A stretch of DNA of 64,000 bases from Marinobacter litoralis (GTDB lineage: Bacteria; Pseudomonadota; Gammaproteobacteria; Pseudomonadales; Oleiphilaceae), in the NCBI RefSeq assembly GCF_003336705.1, contig NZ_QMDL01000004.1, positions 1 through 64,000 on the forward strand. The letters are read 5' to 3'. The notes below the pieces were generated by a model that worked only from the letters and a program-made list of their open reading frames with translations, was not told where the DNA came from and did not search any database. A program made the position numbers and the translations under genes. Positions 1 to 7,865 of this stretch are shown in pieces (positions within the stretch are counted from its first letter, which is position 1; every line of letters begins with the position of its first letter).

Positions 1-124
1 GATCAGTTATTAATCATTCTCGGCTGCAAATGAGCGGTAATGGCGGTAACCTGCACGGTCTGCGAGACTTGCCGGGGACCTATGAGAAATCCGGGCTAAG
101 CTATGATCCGGTTGTTTCCATGGC
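1..124. other. Unassigned flank left of the IS3 element
   Basis: No gene is recognised here. A plus-strand frame open from the window edge runs to a TAG at 153-155 (50 codons) and enters the 3' end of the transposase gene, so it may be the broken remainder of something interrupted by the element. No inverted repeat matching the element's right end (1299-1325) is visible, so the left boundary of the element cannot be placed. Confidence 0.3.
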
Positions 125-958
125 TCAGGCTGCCAGAGATATGGGTTGCCCGTAGTACACCTCATCGGGCGTTTGGTAATCAAGGGTTTGGTGGTATCGG
201 GTCTGATTGTAATGCCGGAAGTACCGGTGGAGCGCCTGCTTCAAGTGTTGACCATCCTCGAAGGCAGTGAGGTAGACGCACTCGTGTTTGACGCTGCGCC
301 AGAGCCGTTCCACGAAGATGTTGTCATGGTAGCAGCCCTTGCCGTCCATGCTGATCCGGATGCCATGCTCTTTGAGAACGCTTGTGAAGGCCTCGCTGGT
401 GAACTGGACGCCCTGATCGGTGTTGAAGATTTCCGGCGTTCCATGGTGCTGTAGAGCCTCCTCCAGGGCATCGACGCAGAAGTCTGTGTCCATGGTGTTG
501 GAGATCCGCCAGGACAGCACCTTGCGGCTGTACCAGTCGATGATGGCAACCAGATACATGAAGCCCCGCGCCAGCGGCACGTAGCTGATGTCAGTTGCCC
601 AAACCTGATTGGGACGATCGATCTTCAAGCCCTTGAGCAGGTACGGGTACACCTTGTGCCCGTCGCCCGGAACACTGGTTCTTGGTCGCGGGTACACGGC
701 CTGAATGCCCATGGTGCGCATCAGCCGCTGCACCCGCTTCCGGTTGATGCGGTAGCCCTGGTGCTGCAAGTGGAACCGCATCTTGCGAGAGCCATAATAC
801 GGCGTTTTCAGGTGCTGCTGATCAATCAGGTACATCAGATCCAGATCCTCCTGACATTGCTCACGAGGGACGTAGTACACCGATGAGCGGCTCAGCTTGA
901 GCAGCTCGCACTGGCGCGAAAGACTGACTTGGGGATGACCACGCTCGATCATCGCCAA
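125..958 (-). CDS. IS3-family transposase OrfB (DDE integrase domain)
   Basis: This is the catalytic half of an IS3-family transposase, which cuts and joins DNA ends during transposition. Residues 1-60 form an HTH_21-type region and the rve integrase core follows. The acidic triad is visible as D123 (WATDIS), D180 (FNTDQG) and E216 (VERLW), with exactly 35 residues between the second and third, as expected for this family. The frame starts at a TTG with no good ribosome binding site. It lies in the -1 frame relative to OrfA, so the real product is probably an OrfAB fusion made by frameshifting at 994-1000. The length of 277 is normal. Confidence 0.93.
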   Translation of the reverse strand: MAMIERGHPQVSLSRQCELLKLSRSSVYYVPREQCQEDLDLMYLIDQQHLKTPYYGSRKMRFHLQHQGYRINRKRVQRLMRTMGIQAVYPRPRTSVPGDGHKVYPYLLKGLKIDRPNQVWATDISYVPLARGFMYLVAIIDWYSRKVLSWRISNTMDTDFCVDALEEALQHHGTPEIFNTDQGVQFTSEAFTSVLKEHGIRISMDGKGCYHDNIFVERLWRSVKHECVYLTAFEDGQHLKQALHRYFRHYNQTRYHQTLDYQTPDEVYYGQPISLAA

Positions 959-972
959 CCGCTGTTGACGGC

Positions 973-1257
973 TTACTGATCGAGCTTGCGCGACAAAAAA
1001 TCGCGTTCCACCGTCAGTCGACCGATCTCCCGGTAAAGCTCGTCTGTGCTGGGCTCATCGGATTGCTTGCCGGCCTTCCTCTTGCCTTCGAAGAGGTCGG
1101 GAGCGTTCTCCAGCAGCTCGCGCTTCCAGGTACTGACCATGGTGGGGTGAATCTGGAAACGGGCGGCAATTTCGGATGTGGTCTGGTCACCCTTGAGGGC
1201 GGCCAGAGCAACTTTGGACTTGAATGATGCGCTGTATTGCTTGCGTTTCTTGCTCAT
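973..1257 (-). CDS. IS3-family transposase OrfA (helix-turn-helix)
   Basis: This 94-residue protein binds the element's ends and is the N-terminal part of the OrfAB fusion. It begins MSKKRKQYSASFKSKVALAA, the usual opening of IS3-family OrfA. A helix-turn-helix follows (SEIAARFQIHPTMVSTWK) and then a short C-terminal coiled coil. It stops at 973-975, 14 bases before the OrfB frame. The gene sits next to the right terminus of the element, as expected for the promoter-proximal reading frame. Confidence 0.93.
   Translation of the reverse strand: MSKKRKQYSASFKSKVALAALKGDQTTSEIAARFQIHPTMVSTWKRELLENAPDLFEGKRKAGKQSDEPSTDELYREIGRLTVERDFLSRKLDQ
994..1000 (-). other. Probable -1 ribosomal frameshift site
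   Basis: On the minus strand the heptamer is T TTT TTG in the OrfA frame (codons GAT-TTT-TTG), which fits the X XXY YYZ slippery pattern. Slipping back one base reads through the OrfA stop directly into the OrfB frame without meeting a stop. IS3-family elements make their active transposase this way. I did not work out a stimulatory pseudoknot or stem-loop downstream. Confidence 0.7.
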
Positions 1258-1284
1258 GATTCTCCTCCTCGTGGAGATGATGAA

Positions 1285-1596
1285 TCAGAGCTTAGGCACC
1301 TGTCCAAAATTTGGGGTCCACTTCACCTGGGATAACAATGTGTACTCAAAAGCTTTGGGCTTGCTAAATCCTTCTTCAGTATTGGCAGTCGCAATTGCCC
1401 CCAAGGGGCCGGCAAATATTAACCCTACGAGAACCCGTTCTGACTTACTCTCATTTGGTTCAAGTATAACTTCTCTTATACCTTCTACTTTAGCTATGAA
1501 AAGGGGGCTAAAAATTATAGGGTGAGTTCTCTTAACATCCACACTGCTACACGACACAAGAGCAATCATACTCAACAATAAAGCCAGGAACTTCAT
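1285..1596 (-). CDS. Small lipoprotein, C-terminus replaced by IS sequence
   Basis: The 103-residue product has a signal peptide with lipobox LVSC (Cys16), so it should be a lipoprotein. A hydrophobic, glycine-containing stretch (VLVGLIFAGPLGAIATA) lies mid-protein. The first 90 codons are native. From about residue 91 the frame runs into the insertion sequence at 1325, and the last 13 residues are encoded by its terminal repeat, so the true C-terminus is lost. It overlaps the upstream lipoprotein gene by 4 bases (ATGA), implying translational coupling. The DNA is visibly more A+T-rich than the rest of the window. Family not recognised; probably non-functional or altered. Confidence 0.7.
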   Translation of the reverse strand: MKFLALLLSMIALVSCSSVDVKRTHPIIFSPLFIAKVEGIREVILEPNESKSERVLVGLIFAGPLGAIATANTEEGFSKPKAFEYTLLSQVKWTPNFGQVPKL

Positions 1597-2012
1597 ATTC
1601 TATCTCTTTCAATTATTTCCAATACCCCACGAAAAATACTCTTTTCGAAATCATCTTCATCGGCACCGGTAACTTGGGTTCTCAATCTCTTTTTAGAATG
1701 AACAAATACGGTTGAGGTGGTGCTATCGTTCTTATTCACCAAAACTCTGCCCACCTCCCCCCAACTAAACGGCGATATAGTTTTTGTAAACGTAATGGAA
1801 AATCCATCAGAGGTTTGTCGGGTTTCCTTTATATTAATATTAAGGCTTTGCATGCTGGCAAGAACTGCAGCCTTCACCAACTCATGATCTTCCTCATAAA
1901 CACGGGACACTCCCGCATCTTTGGGTGCACTTATTACCGAGTTCATGTTTGCACAAGATGCTAACATCTTTGAACATAAGAGCATCGCCATTAAATACAC
2001 AATCGACTTCAT
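1593..2012 (-). CDS. Putative lipoprotein of unknown function
   Basis: This 139-residue protein starts with a signal peptide ending in a lipobox-like MLASC (Cys19). The mature part is mixed alpha/beta: a helix around LVKAAVLASMQSLNINI, strands, then a basic stretch (SKKRLRTQ) and an acidic helix near the C-terminus. I do not recognise the family. It is the first gene of a two-lipoprotein unit with the gene at 1285-1596. The low G+C of this pair and the surrounding mobile-element debris suggest horizontal acquisition. Confidence 0.65.
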   Translation of the reverse strand: MKSIVYLMAMLLCSKMLASCANMNSVISAPKDAGVSRVYEEDHELVKAAVLASMQSLNINIKETRQTSDGFSITFTKTISPFSWGEVGRVLVNKNDSTTSTVFVHSKKRLRTQVTGADEDDFEKSIFRGVLEIIERDRI

Positions 2013-2217
2013 AACGTTTCCTTGGATTTATGCGCATCAAAGATCATACCGATCCGGAATCACAAGCCCACGTTCGGGCATGCGTCAGAGAACCTTAAGG
2101 GAGCGGCTGGTCAGATGTCGTCCCACCATTCACTATGATTGGAGGCCCAATCATACTCCAGCCATAATATATTCGGCGACACTTCCGCAACGGAACAGCC
2201 TCGCTCCGTGACTTGTC

Positions 2218-2640
<423 letters not shown>

Positions 2641-2907
2641 TTTCATTTCCGTAGTCGTACTCAACCAGTCAAGCGCCGATATGTCCAAGGAGTTTGGGCA
2701 GAGGCATGCGAGGAGGCTGGGTACAAAGACCAATATCAAACAAGAGATTTACGTATTAAAGGTTTAACGGATGAATTTGTCTCGCAAGGAGAAAACAACA
2801 AGGGTGGTCACGAGACCGAAGCCAAGCGGAAACACTACCGATTGATTCGCCCACCAGAGCGCTCGAAATCGACATTAAAATCACTGAGAGATGCGGACCG
2901 AAAATGA
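2641..2907 (+). pseudogene. Tyrosine recombinase/integrase, C-terminal fragment
   Basis: About 88 residues read as the C-terminal catalytic part of a tyrosine integrase: RDLRIKGLTDE corresponds to the conserved Arg-containing segment and GGHETEAKRKHYR to the (G)H...HxxY-type segment with the nucleophilic Tyr. The rest of the domain and the whole DNA-binding N-terminus are missing, and the 5' side joins IS debris at about 2640. It ends 80 bases from the 3' end of tRNA-Cys, a usual location for an island integrase. The family call is from motif reading only. Confidence 0.55.
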
Positions 2908-2986
2908 AATTGATGTCGTCATTTTGACTCTATCAATAAGTGGATAAGACAGCAAAACGCTAAGCCACTGAAAAAATTACAAAAAA

Positions 2987-3060
2987 TGGAGGCGCGGGTC
3001 GGAATCGAACCGGCGTACACGGAGTTGCAGTCCGCTGCATAACCACTCTGCCACCGCGCC
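2987..3060 (-). tRNA. tRNA-Cys (GCA)
   Basis: A complete cloverleaf reads on the minus strand, with acceptor stem GGCGCGG/CCGCGCC, anticodon GCA in the loop CTGCAAC, T-loop GGTTCGATTCC and an encoded CCA end at 2987-2989. It lies 50 bases downstream of tRNA-Gly on the same strand and is probably co-transcribed with it. Confidence 0.97.
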
Positions 3061-3110
3061 GGATAAGCCTTTTTCGGCCTTGCTCTCAGGGGGCGTGAGA
3101 GACTTGGAAT

Positions 3111-3186
3111 TGGAGCGGGAAACGAGATTCGAACTCGCGACCCCAACCTTGGCAAGGTTGTGCTCTACCAACTGAGCTATTCCCGC
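3111..3186 (-). tRNA. tRNA-Gly (GCC)
   Basis: A complete cloverleaf reads on the minus strand: acceptor GCGGGAA paired with TTCCCGC, D-arm AGCTCAGTTGGTAGAGC, anticodon GCC, T-loop GAGTTCGAATCTC and an encoded CCA. It is first of a Gly-Cys pair. In Pseudomonas relatives a Gly-Cys-Leu tRNA trio follows pgsA; here no Leu tRNA is seen and mobile-element debris follows tRNA-Cys. Confidence 0.97.
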
Positions 3187-3427
3187 TCTTCGTTTAAGAG
3201 GCTTTGCCTCGTCAACGGATGCGTATTCTACGGATTACTTCGCCGGCGTCAACAACTTTTTTCAACCTTTTGTTTTTTAGCGTATTTTGGGTATTTTTTA
3301 GCCAAAGAAGACAATTCTTTGCCGCTCCTCTCCCCTGCGATGTCATTCACGCCATAGATCCACCCTGACTCATCCCCGAGAATCGCCGCCTATCGATATT
3401 CCGTTTCAATAAAGGCTTGTATTGACC

Positions 3428-4132
3428 ATGCGACACTTCAGTTTTTCGACCCTGGCATTTCTAACACTTTCGCTATTCAGCGTAAGCCCTACCCTTGCCT
3501 CTGAGTGGGTCGTCAAGCAGCAGGGCGAAGAACGTTCCGACATTACAACTTACGTTCGTGATGCTGAAAATTCGCCGATTAAGCAGTTCCGTGGTGTGGT
3601 GGAAACTCAACACTCCATATTCTCAGCGATGTCCGTCATCAACGACATTTCCGTATGCCAGGAATGGATCTACAACTGCCAGGAGGCTCACTATCATTTC
3701 ACCGAAGACGGCGAAAAGTTTCTATGGATGATGTTTGATGGCGTATGGCCAGCTTCCGACCGTGACCTGGTGATGAAGTCTGCATTTAAGCAAGAAGAAG
3801 TAGACGGGCCCGTCACCGTGCAATCTATTGGCTGGCCAAAAGGTGCACCGGAACAGGAAGACTATGTGCGCATTCCGATGCTGAACAACAGCTTTTACCT
3901 TGAGCCGCTGGCTGACGGCTGGACGCGCATCACGTTTACCACCCAGGTTGATCCGGGCGGGTTGGTTCCGGCATGGATTGCAAACATGGTTGCCACCGAC
4001 GCACCCATCCGAACTCTGGAAGGACTTCAGAAGATGATGAAAAAGGAGCCTTTCAACAATTACGATGAAGAGAACGTGCCAACAGAATTAGTTGAGAAGC
4101 ACAATTTGCGCTTCTCAACGCTGGGCTCTTAA
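3428..4132 (+). CDS. Secreted START-domain (lipid-binding fold) protein
   Basis: The product (234 residues from ATG 3428) has a cleavable signal peptide ending near TLAS, so it should act in the periplasm. The rest resembles bacterial START-domain proteins, a helix-grip fold with a hydrophobic pocket: conserved features are the early VVKQQGEERSDITTYVR strand region, a DGVWPASDRDLVMKS segment and the VDPGGLVPAWIANM strand-turn-helix near the end. The ligand is unknown. A TTG at 3422 sits at better spacing (6 bases) from the AAAGG at 3411-3415 than the ATG does (12 bases), so the start could be two codons earlier. It appears monocistronic. Confidence 0.8.
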   Translation: MRHFSFSTLAFLTLSLFSVSPTLASEWVVKQQGEERSDITTYVRDAENSPIKQFRGVVETQHSIFSAMSVINDISVCQEWIYNCQEAHYHFTEDGEKFLWMMFDGVWPASDRDLVMKSAFKQEEVDGPVTVQSIGWPKGAPEQEDYVRIPMLNNSFYLEPLADGWTRITFTTQVDPGGLVPAWIANMVATDAPIRTLEGLQKMMKKEPFNNYDEENVPTELVEKHNLRFSTLGS

Positions 4133-4146
4133 ACGAACTCGCCAAC

Positions 4147-4878
4147 TTACGAGTTATTACCCTTCGCCGGAGTGGCTTCGGCCACTTGGGCGGGGGCATC
4201 GCAATTCAGGAAGCTGGAACTCTGCAGCCACTCCTGATCCGGGTAATAGGTAAACACCAACTGCCCACCCTTCAGATTATCCACCACAGAACGAATCACT
4301 TTTCGGTCAACCGCCGGGCAACCGTGACTACGGCCAATTCGCCCGTAATCTGCCACCCAATCCGGGCTTACGTAATCGGCACCATGAATCACAATGGCTC
4401 TCTGGCGGGCCAGGTCATTCACCCCAGGTTCCAATCCGTCCAGTCGCAACGCATAACCATGAGTGCCACTGTAGCTTTCGTTACCTTTGAACAAGCCAAT
4501 GCTGGACTGGTGGCTGCCTTCAATGTTCGAGAAGGCGCGGGCTTCCAGGTTTCCGGAATTCTTTCCATGCGCTACCAAATCTCTGAGCAACAAATCGCCC
4601 TTGCTTAGATCGAAGATCCACATACGTTCTTCACTGGATGGCAGTGAAAAATCAATCACCGCCAGCCGCTCGGGCATGGCAACACCGTTGTTAACCGCAC
4701 ACTGGGTTGCTTTGTAGGCTGCACCCAACACTTCTGGGTTCAAATTCGGAGCAGCCCCAGACAGTCTATCGAGTAACGTTTGATCAATGGATGAGGCATT
4801 TCCTTGAACGGAAAAACAAGCAAGAAATGCCAGGCCCGATAACCATGTAAAAGGGCGTCGTTTGGTGTGCAAAGACAT
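4147..4878 (-). CDS. Secreted murein L,D-transpeptidase catalytic-domain protein (YkuD_2 type)
   Basis: The 243-residue product has an N-terminal signal peptide and a C-terminal domain with the L,D-transpeptidase-like catalytic motif: H165 in VIHGADY and GRSHGCPAVD with nucleophile C187. Such enzymes use a Cys to attack the L,D peptide bond of murein stem peptides; this subfamily is less well characterised and may act on other substrates. ATG 4878 is chosen over the in-frame GTG at 4884 because GAGG at 4889-4892 is 10 bases from the ATG and only 4 from the GTG. It converges on the START-domain gene with 14 bases between. Confidence 0.82.
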   Translation of the reverse strand: MSLHTKRRPFTWLSGLAFLACFSVQGNASSIDQTLLDRLSGAAPNLNPEVLGAAYKATQCAVNNGVAMPERLAVIDFSLPSSEERMWIFDLSKGDLLLRDLVAHGKNSGNLEARAFSNIEGSHQSSIGLFKGNESYSGTHGYALRLDGLEPGVNDLARQRAIVIHGADYVSPDWVADYGRIGRSHGCPAVDRKVIRSVVDNLKGGQLVFTYYPDQEWLQSSSFLNCDAPAQVAEATPAKGNNS

Positions 4879-5006
4879 ACGCACAAGACCTCAAAAGTAA
4901 TAATCGTTGACTAGCTGACTAAAAATTGGCCCCATTCTAACAGCGAACTTTTAGACTTTCGTGTTTCCGTACATTTTTTAACCTTTACCCTACAAAGACC
5001 TCGAAT

Positions 5007-5034
5007 TTGTCCTGCCTCAGCGGCATGATAGAAT
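5007..5034 (+). promoter_or_regulatory. Sigma-70-like promoter for thiBPQ
   Basis: TTGTCC at 5007-5012, a 16-base spacer and TAGAAT at 5029-5034 match the -35/-10 pattern (4/6 and 5/6). Transcription would begin about 5041, exactly where the TPP aptamer starts, which supports the call. Confidence 0.6.
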
Positions 5035-5040
5035 CGCTCT

Positions 5041-5123
5041 AACTCAACGGGGTGCCCTCGCTAAAGGGCTGAGACCACACCCGCGGAACCTGACACGGAT
5101 AATGCCGACGAAGGAATTGAGTC
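5041..5123 (+). ncRNA. TPP riboswitch (THI element)
   Basis: The thi-box aptamer is plain: GGGGTGCC, then GGGCTGAGA, then GAACCTGACACGGATAATGC and CGAAGGAA. The closing stem P1 pairs ACTCAA (5042-5047) with TTGAGT (5117-5122). It precedes the thiamine transporter genes thiBPQ, where thiamine pyrophosphate would switch expression off. A candidate expression platform follows at 5123-5186. Confidence 0.96.
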
Positions 5124-5186
5124 ACACTGAACACCTCAGTGTGTGCCGCGGCATGGTATCTCCCTCTCAAATAAGGATGCCGCACA
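5123..5186 (+). promoter_or_regulatory. Candidate translational expression platform of the riboswitch
   Basis: Two alternative helices share bases. Helix A pairs CACACTGA (5123-5130) with TCAGTGTG (5136-5143). Helix B pairs GCGGCAT (5148-5154) with ATGCCGC (5177-5183) and, past a 3-base bulge, TGT (5142-5144) with ACA (5184-5186), covering the first base of the thiB start codon and the spacer next to its AAGG. No run of T follows either helix, so control is more likely at translation initiation than by termination. Which helix goes with bound TPP is inference. Confidence 0.5.
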
Positions 5187-6190
5187 TGCTTTCTCGCTTA
5201 TCCCTCTTGGTCTTGGCCGTTACCTTGCCTGTGATTGCACACGCGGCCGACCGGCCGGTATTGAACGTATATACCCACCCGTCCTTCGCCGCCGAATGGG
5301 GCCCCGGGCCCGGCGTTAAAGAGGCGTTTGAGAAGCAATGTGAGTGCACGCTCAATTACACCGTACTGAACAGCGGTGGTGATATTTTGCAGCGGCTTCG
5401 GTTGGAAGGCGCTTCAACCCCGGCCGATGTGGTGCTGGGGCTGGATACAGCCACTATGGAAACCGCGCTTCAAACCGGCCTGATTGCAGAGCACGACCGC
5501 TCGTTAGAGGCACTGGATTTACCCATCGACTGGAATGACGCCCATTTCATTCCTTACGACTGGGGCTACTTTGCCTTTGTGTATGACACCGAACAGCTGC
5601 CAGAGCCACCCACCAGTTTCGATGATCTGATCAACTCACCCGATGATCTGAAAATCATCATCCAAGACCCCCGAACCAGCACTCCGGGGCTCGGTCTGTT
5701 GCTGTGGATGCACTCGGTCTACGGCGAAGAAGCGCCGGCCAAGTGGGCGCAGCTGAATGACAAAATTCTGGCCACCACACAAAGCTGGAGTGACGGCTAT
5801 TTCTCGCTGTTTATGAATGGCGAAGCGCCAATGATACTTTCCTACAGCACATCTCCTGCCTATCACATGGCCGTTGATAAAACCGACCGCTACCAGGCGG
5901 TTCAATTTGAGGAAGGTCACTACCTGCAAGTCGAAGTCGCCGCGCTGGTTAATTCCTCAAAGCAAAAACCGTTGGCCCGGCAATTTTTGGATTTCATGCT
6001 CACGCCTGAGTTTCAAACACACATCCCGCTCAAGAACGTCATGTACCCGGCCATTGATCTGGGCGACGATCTACCCGGCGTTTTCAACCGCCTGATTTCG
6101 CCGGAACATACTTTCTTCCTGCCCCCAGCGGAGGTTGCCGGGCAACGACGCCAGCTTGTAAACGACTGGCTGGATGCGATGACCCGATAG
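5186..6190 (+). CDS. thiB: Thiamine ABC transporter, periplasmic binding protein
   Basis: ThiB captures thiamine (and its phosphates) in the periplasm and delivers it to ThiPQ. The product from ATG 5186 is 334 residues with a signal peptide cut after AHA, followed by the family opening RPVLNVYTHPSFAAEWGPG and later PYDWGYFAFVYD and QDPRTSTPGLGLLLW. The start at 5186 has AAGG 9 bases upstream; an in-frame ATG at 5177 is too close to that site and ATG 5102 lies inside the riboswitch. It is first in a thiBPQ operon: thiP begins 4 bases after the stop. Confidence 0.95.
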   Translation: MLSRLSLLVLAVTLPVIAHAADRPVLNVYTHPSFAAEWGPGPGVKEAFEKQCECTLNYTVLNSGGDILQRLRLEGASTPADVVLGLDTATMETALQTGLIAEHDRSLEALDLPIDWNDAHFIPYDWGYFAFVYDTEQLPEPPTSFDDLINSPDDLKIIIQDPRTSTPGLGLLLWMHSVYGEEAPAKWAQLNDKILATTQSWSDGYFSLFMNGEAPMILSYSTSPAYHMAVDKTDRYQAVQFEEGHYLQVEVAALVNSSKQKPLARQFLDFMLTPEFQTHIPLKNVMYPAIDLGDDLPGVFNRLISPEHTFFLPPAEVAGQRRQLVNDWLDAMTR

Positions 6191-6194
6191 CGTT

Positions 6195-7865
6195 ATGCGC
6201 TCCACGCCCACGAAAGCGCCTCTCAGCCACCCGGGATGGCAACTCATCCCGGGCCAACTCATTGGTTTGGCTTTATTGATACTGGTCGCCCTTGGTCTTG
6301 GCAGCATGCTGATAACCGCCGGCGGTCTGGATCTCTCAACGGTGCTTGGCAGCCGTTATTTGCGAGGCGTGGTGTGGTTTACCGTCTGGCAGGCGGTGCT
6401 ATCCGTTTTATTCAGCCTGGCACTGGCACTTCCTGTTGCACTGGCCTTGGCACGATACCGTCACTTTCCGGGCCGGTCGGGGCTACTTCGAGTGATGGAG
6501 CTCAGCTTGGTGCTGCCTACCATTGTCGCGGTTTCAGGGATTATTGGCGTGTATGGCCGGCAAGGCTGGGCCACCGGTTTACTGACCGAATGGTTCCCCG
6601 GCCATGGCTGGAATCTGTATGGGATCAACGGCATTCTGCTGGCCCACGTGTTCTTTAACGCGCCTCTTGCCGCGCGTGTGATGCTGCAATCCCTGGAAGC
6701 CATTTCACCAGCGCGCCTCCGTATAGCTTCACAACTGGGTCTTCGCGGCTGGTGGCTCTGGCGCTCGGTTGAATGGCCAGCTCTACGCGCCGTTTTTCCG
6801 GGGCTAAGCGCCCTGGTCTTCACTTTATGCTTTACCAGTTTTGCCATCATCATGACGCTCGGTGGCGGGCCGGCGGCGACAACTCTGGAAGTAGCGATTT
6901 ACCAAGCGCTGCGATTTGAATTCGACTTCCCGCAGGCGGCGGTTTTAGCCGTTATTCAATTATTGATTTGCGGCAGCTTATGGTGGCTGGTGTTCCGCCA
7001 ACACCTGGAATCCTCTCTGCTTCCAAATCGACAGTTTGCCCATACCGTTCCGCTCAAGCCCTGGCGCGCCCAGTCTGCGCTGTCGGGTGCACTGTTACTG
7101 ATGTTCAGCCTGTTTTTATTGCTGCCCTTATTAGCCATAGGCATTCGCGGATTGCCCGCGCTTTTGGCCCTCGATGCCAGCCCCACTCTCTATGACCGGC
7201 TATTACCCGCTACCGGGCGCAGCCTGCTGATTGCGCTGCCCGCGGGGTTTGGCTCAGTCGCCGCGTCATTATTGATTCTGGCCTCTGCCAACAGGGCCAA
7301 GAACTCTGTATTGAAGGCCATTCCAACAACCACCGGATACCTGCCATTGATCGTACCGCCGATTGTGCTTGGCACCGGGCTGTTTTTGTTGCTTCGCCCG
7401 GGGTTAGGCAACCATGCGCAAGGCTGGGTGCTGGTGGCCTTGATCAACGGTTTGATGGCACTGCCCTTTGTTATCCAGGTATTGCGTGGCCCACTGAGCA
7501 GCCTGGATAGCCATTCTCGCCGTGTGGCCGATCAGTTGGGCACATTGGGCTGGTATCGGTGGCGCTGGATCTATTGGCCGTTATTACGCCGGCCGATGGC
7601 TCTGGGGCTGGCCTATGGCATTGCGCTTTCAATGGGGGATTTCGGGGTTATTGCCTTGTTTGGAAGCCCCAGCCAGCCAACATTGCCGGTTCTGCTATAC
7701 CAACAACTGGGCAGCTATCAGGTAGCCGCAGCCGCTGGCACCGGCTTATGGTTGCTGCTGTTGTTGGTGGTCATTTTCGGACTGCTGTCGGCCATTGGCC
7801 GTCCACCCGCCCACCAAGCCAGATCCCGCTTGCCTGAAACCACTCTGGAGCCCAAGCATGCTTGA
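6195..7865 (+). CDS. thiP: Thiamine ABC transporter, permease
   Basis: ThiP forms the membrane channel of the thiamine importer. The 556-residue protein is made of two homologous permease halves with about 12 membrane segments in total, each half carrying the binding-protein-dependent permease loop that contacts ThiQ (around 160-200 and 440-470, e.g. ISPARLRIASQLGLRG and HSRRVADQLGTLGWYR). Length is typical. It starts 4 bases after thiB and overlaps thiQ by 8 bases, so the three are one transcript under the TPP riboswitch. Confidence 0.95.
   Translation: MRSTPTKAPLSHPGWQLIPGQLIGLALLILVALGLGSMLITAGGLDLSTVLGSRYLRGVVWFTVWQAVLSVLFSLALALPVALALARYRHFPGRSGLLRVMELSLVLPTIVAVSGIIGVYGRQGWATGLLTEWFPGHGWNLYGINGILLAHVFFNAPLAARVMLQSLEAISPARLRIASQLGLRGWWLWRSVEWPALRAVFPGLSALVFTLCFTSFAIIMTLGGGPAATTLEVAIYQALRFEFDFPQAAVLAVIQLLICGSLWWLVFRQHLESSLLPNRQFAHTVPLKPWRAQSALSGALLLMFSLFLLLPLLAIGIRGLPALLALDASPTLYDRLLPATGRSLLIALPAGFGSVAASLLILASANRAKNSVLKAIPTTTGYLPLIVPPIVLGTGLFLLLRPGLGNHAQGWVLVALINGLMALPFVIQVLRGPLSSLDSHSRRVADQLGTLGWYRWRWIYWPLLRRPMALGLAYGIALSMGDFGVIALFGSPSQPTLPVLLYQQLGSYQVAAAAGTGLWLLLLLVVIFGLLSAIGRPPAHQARSRLPETTLEPKHA

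Larger units (their letters stand above)
125..1325 (-). mobile_element. IS3-family insertion sequence, left end unresolved
   Basis: The two-frame transposase arrangement (orfA 973-1257, orfB 125-958) and a TG-starting terminus mark an IS3-family element transcribed on the minus strand. Read on the minus strand, the right end starts TGAAGTGGACCCC at 1325 and abuts the coding sequence of a lipoprotein gene. A matching repeat is not visible at the other end within 1-124, so the element may be truncated or joined to other DNA there. orfA and orfB both look intact, so the element may still encode active transposase. Confidence 0.8.

Noticed and set aside
1285-2012. Two-gene unit considered as a toxin-antitoxin pair
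   Set aside because: Both products have lipoprotein signal peptides and neither resembles a toxin or antitoxin.
5102-5185. Upstream in-frame starts for thiB
   Set aside because: They lie inside the TPP aptamer or too close to the ribosome binding site and would spoil the signal peptide.
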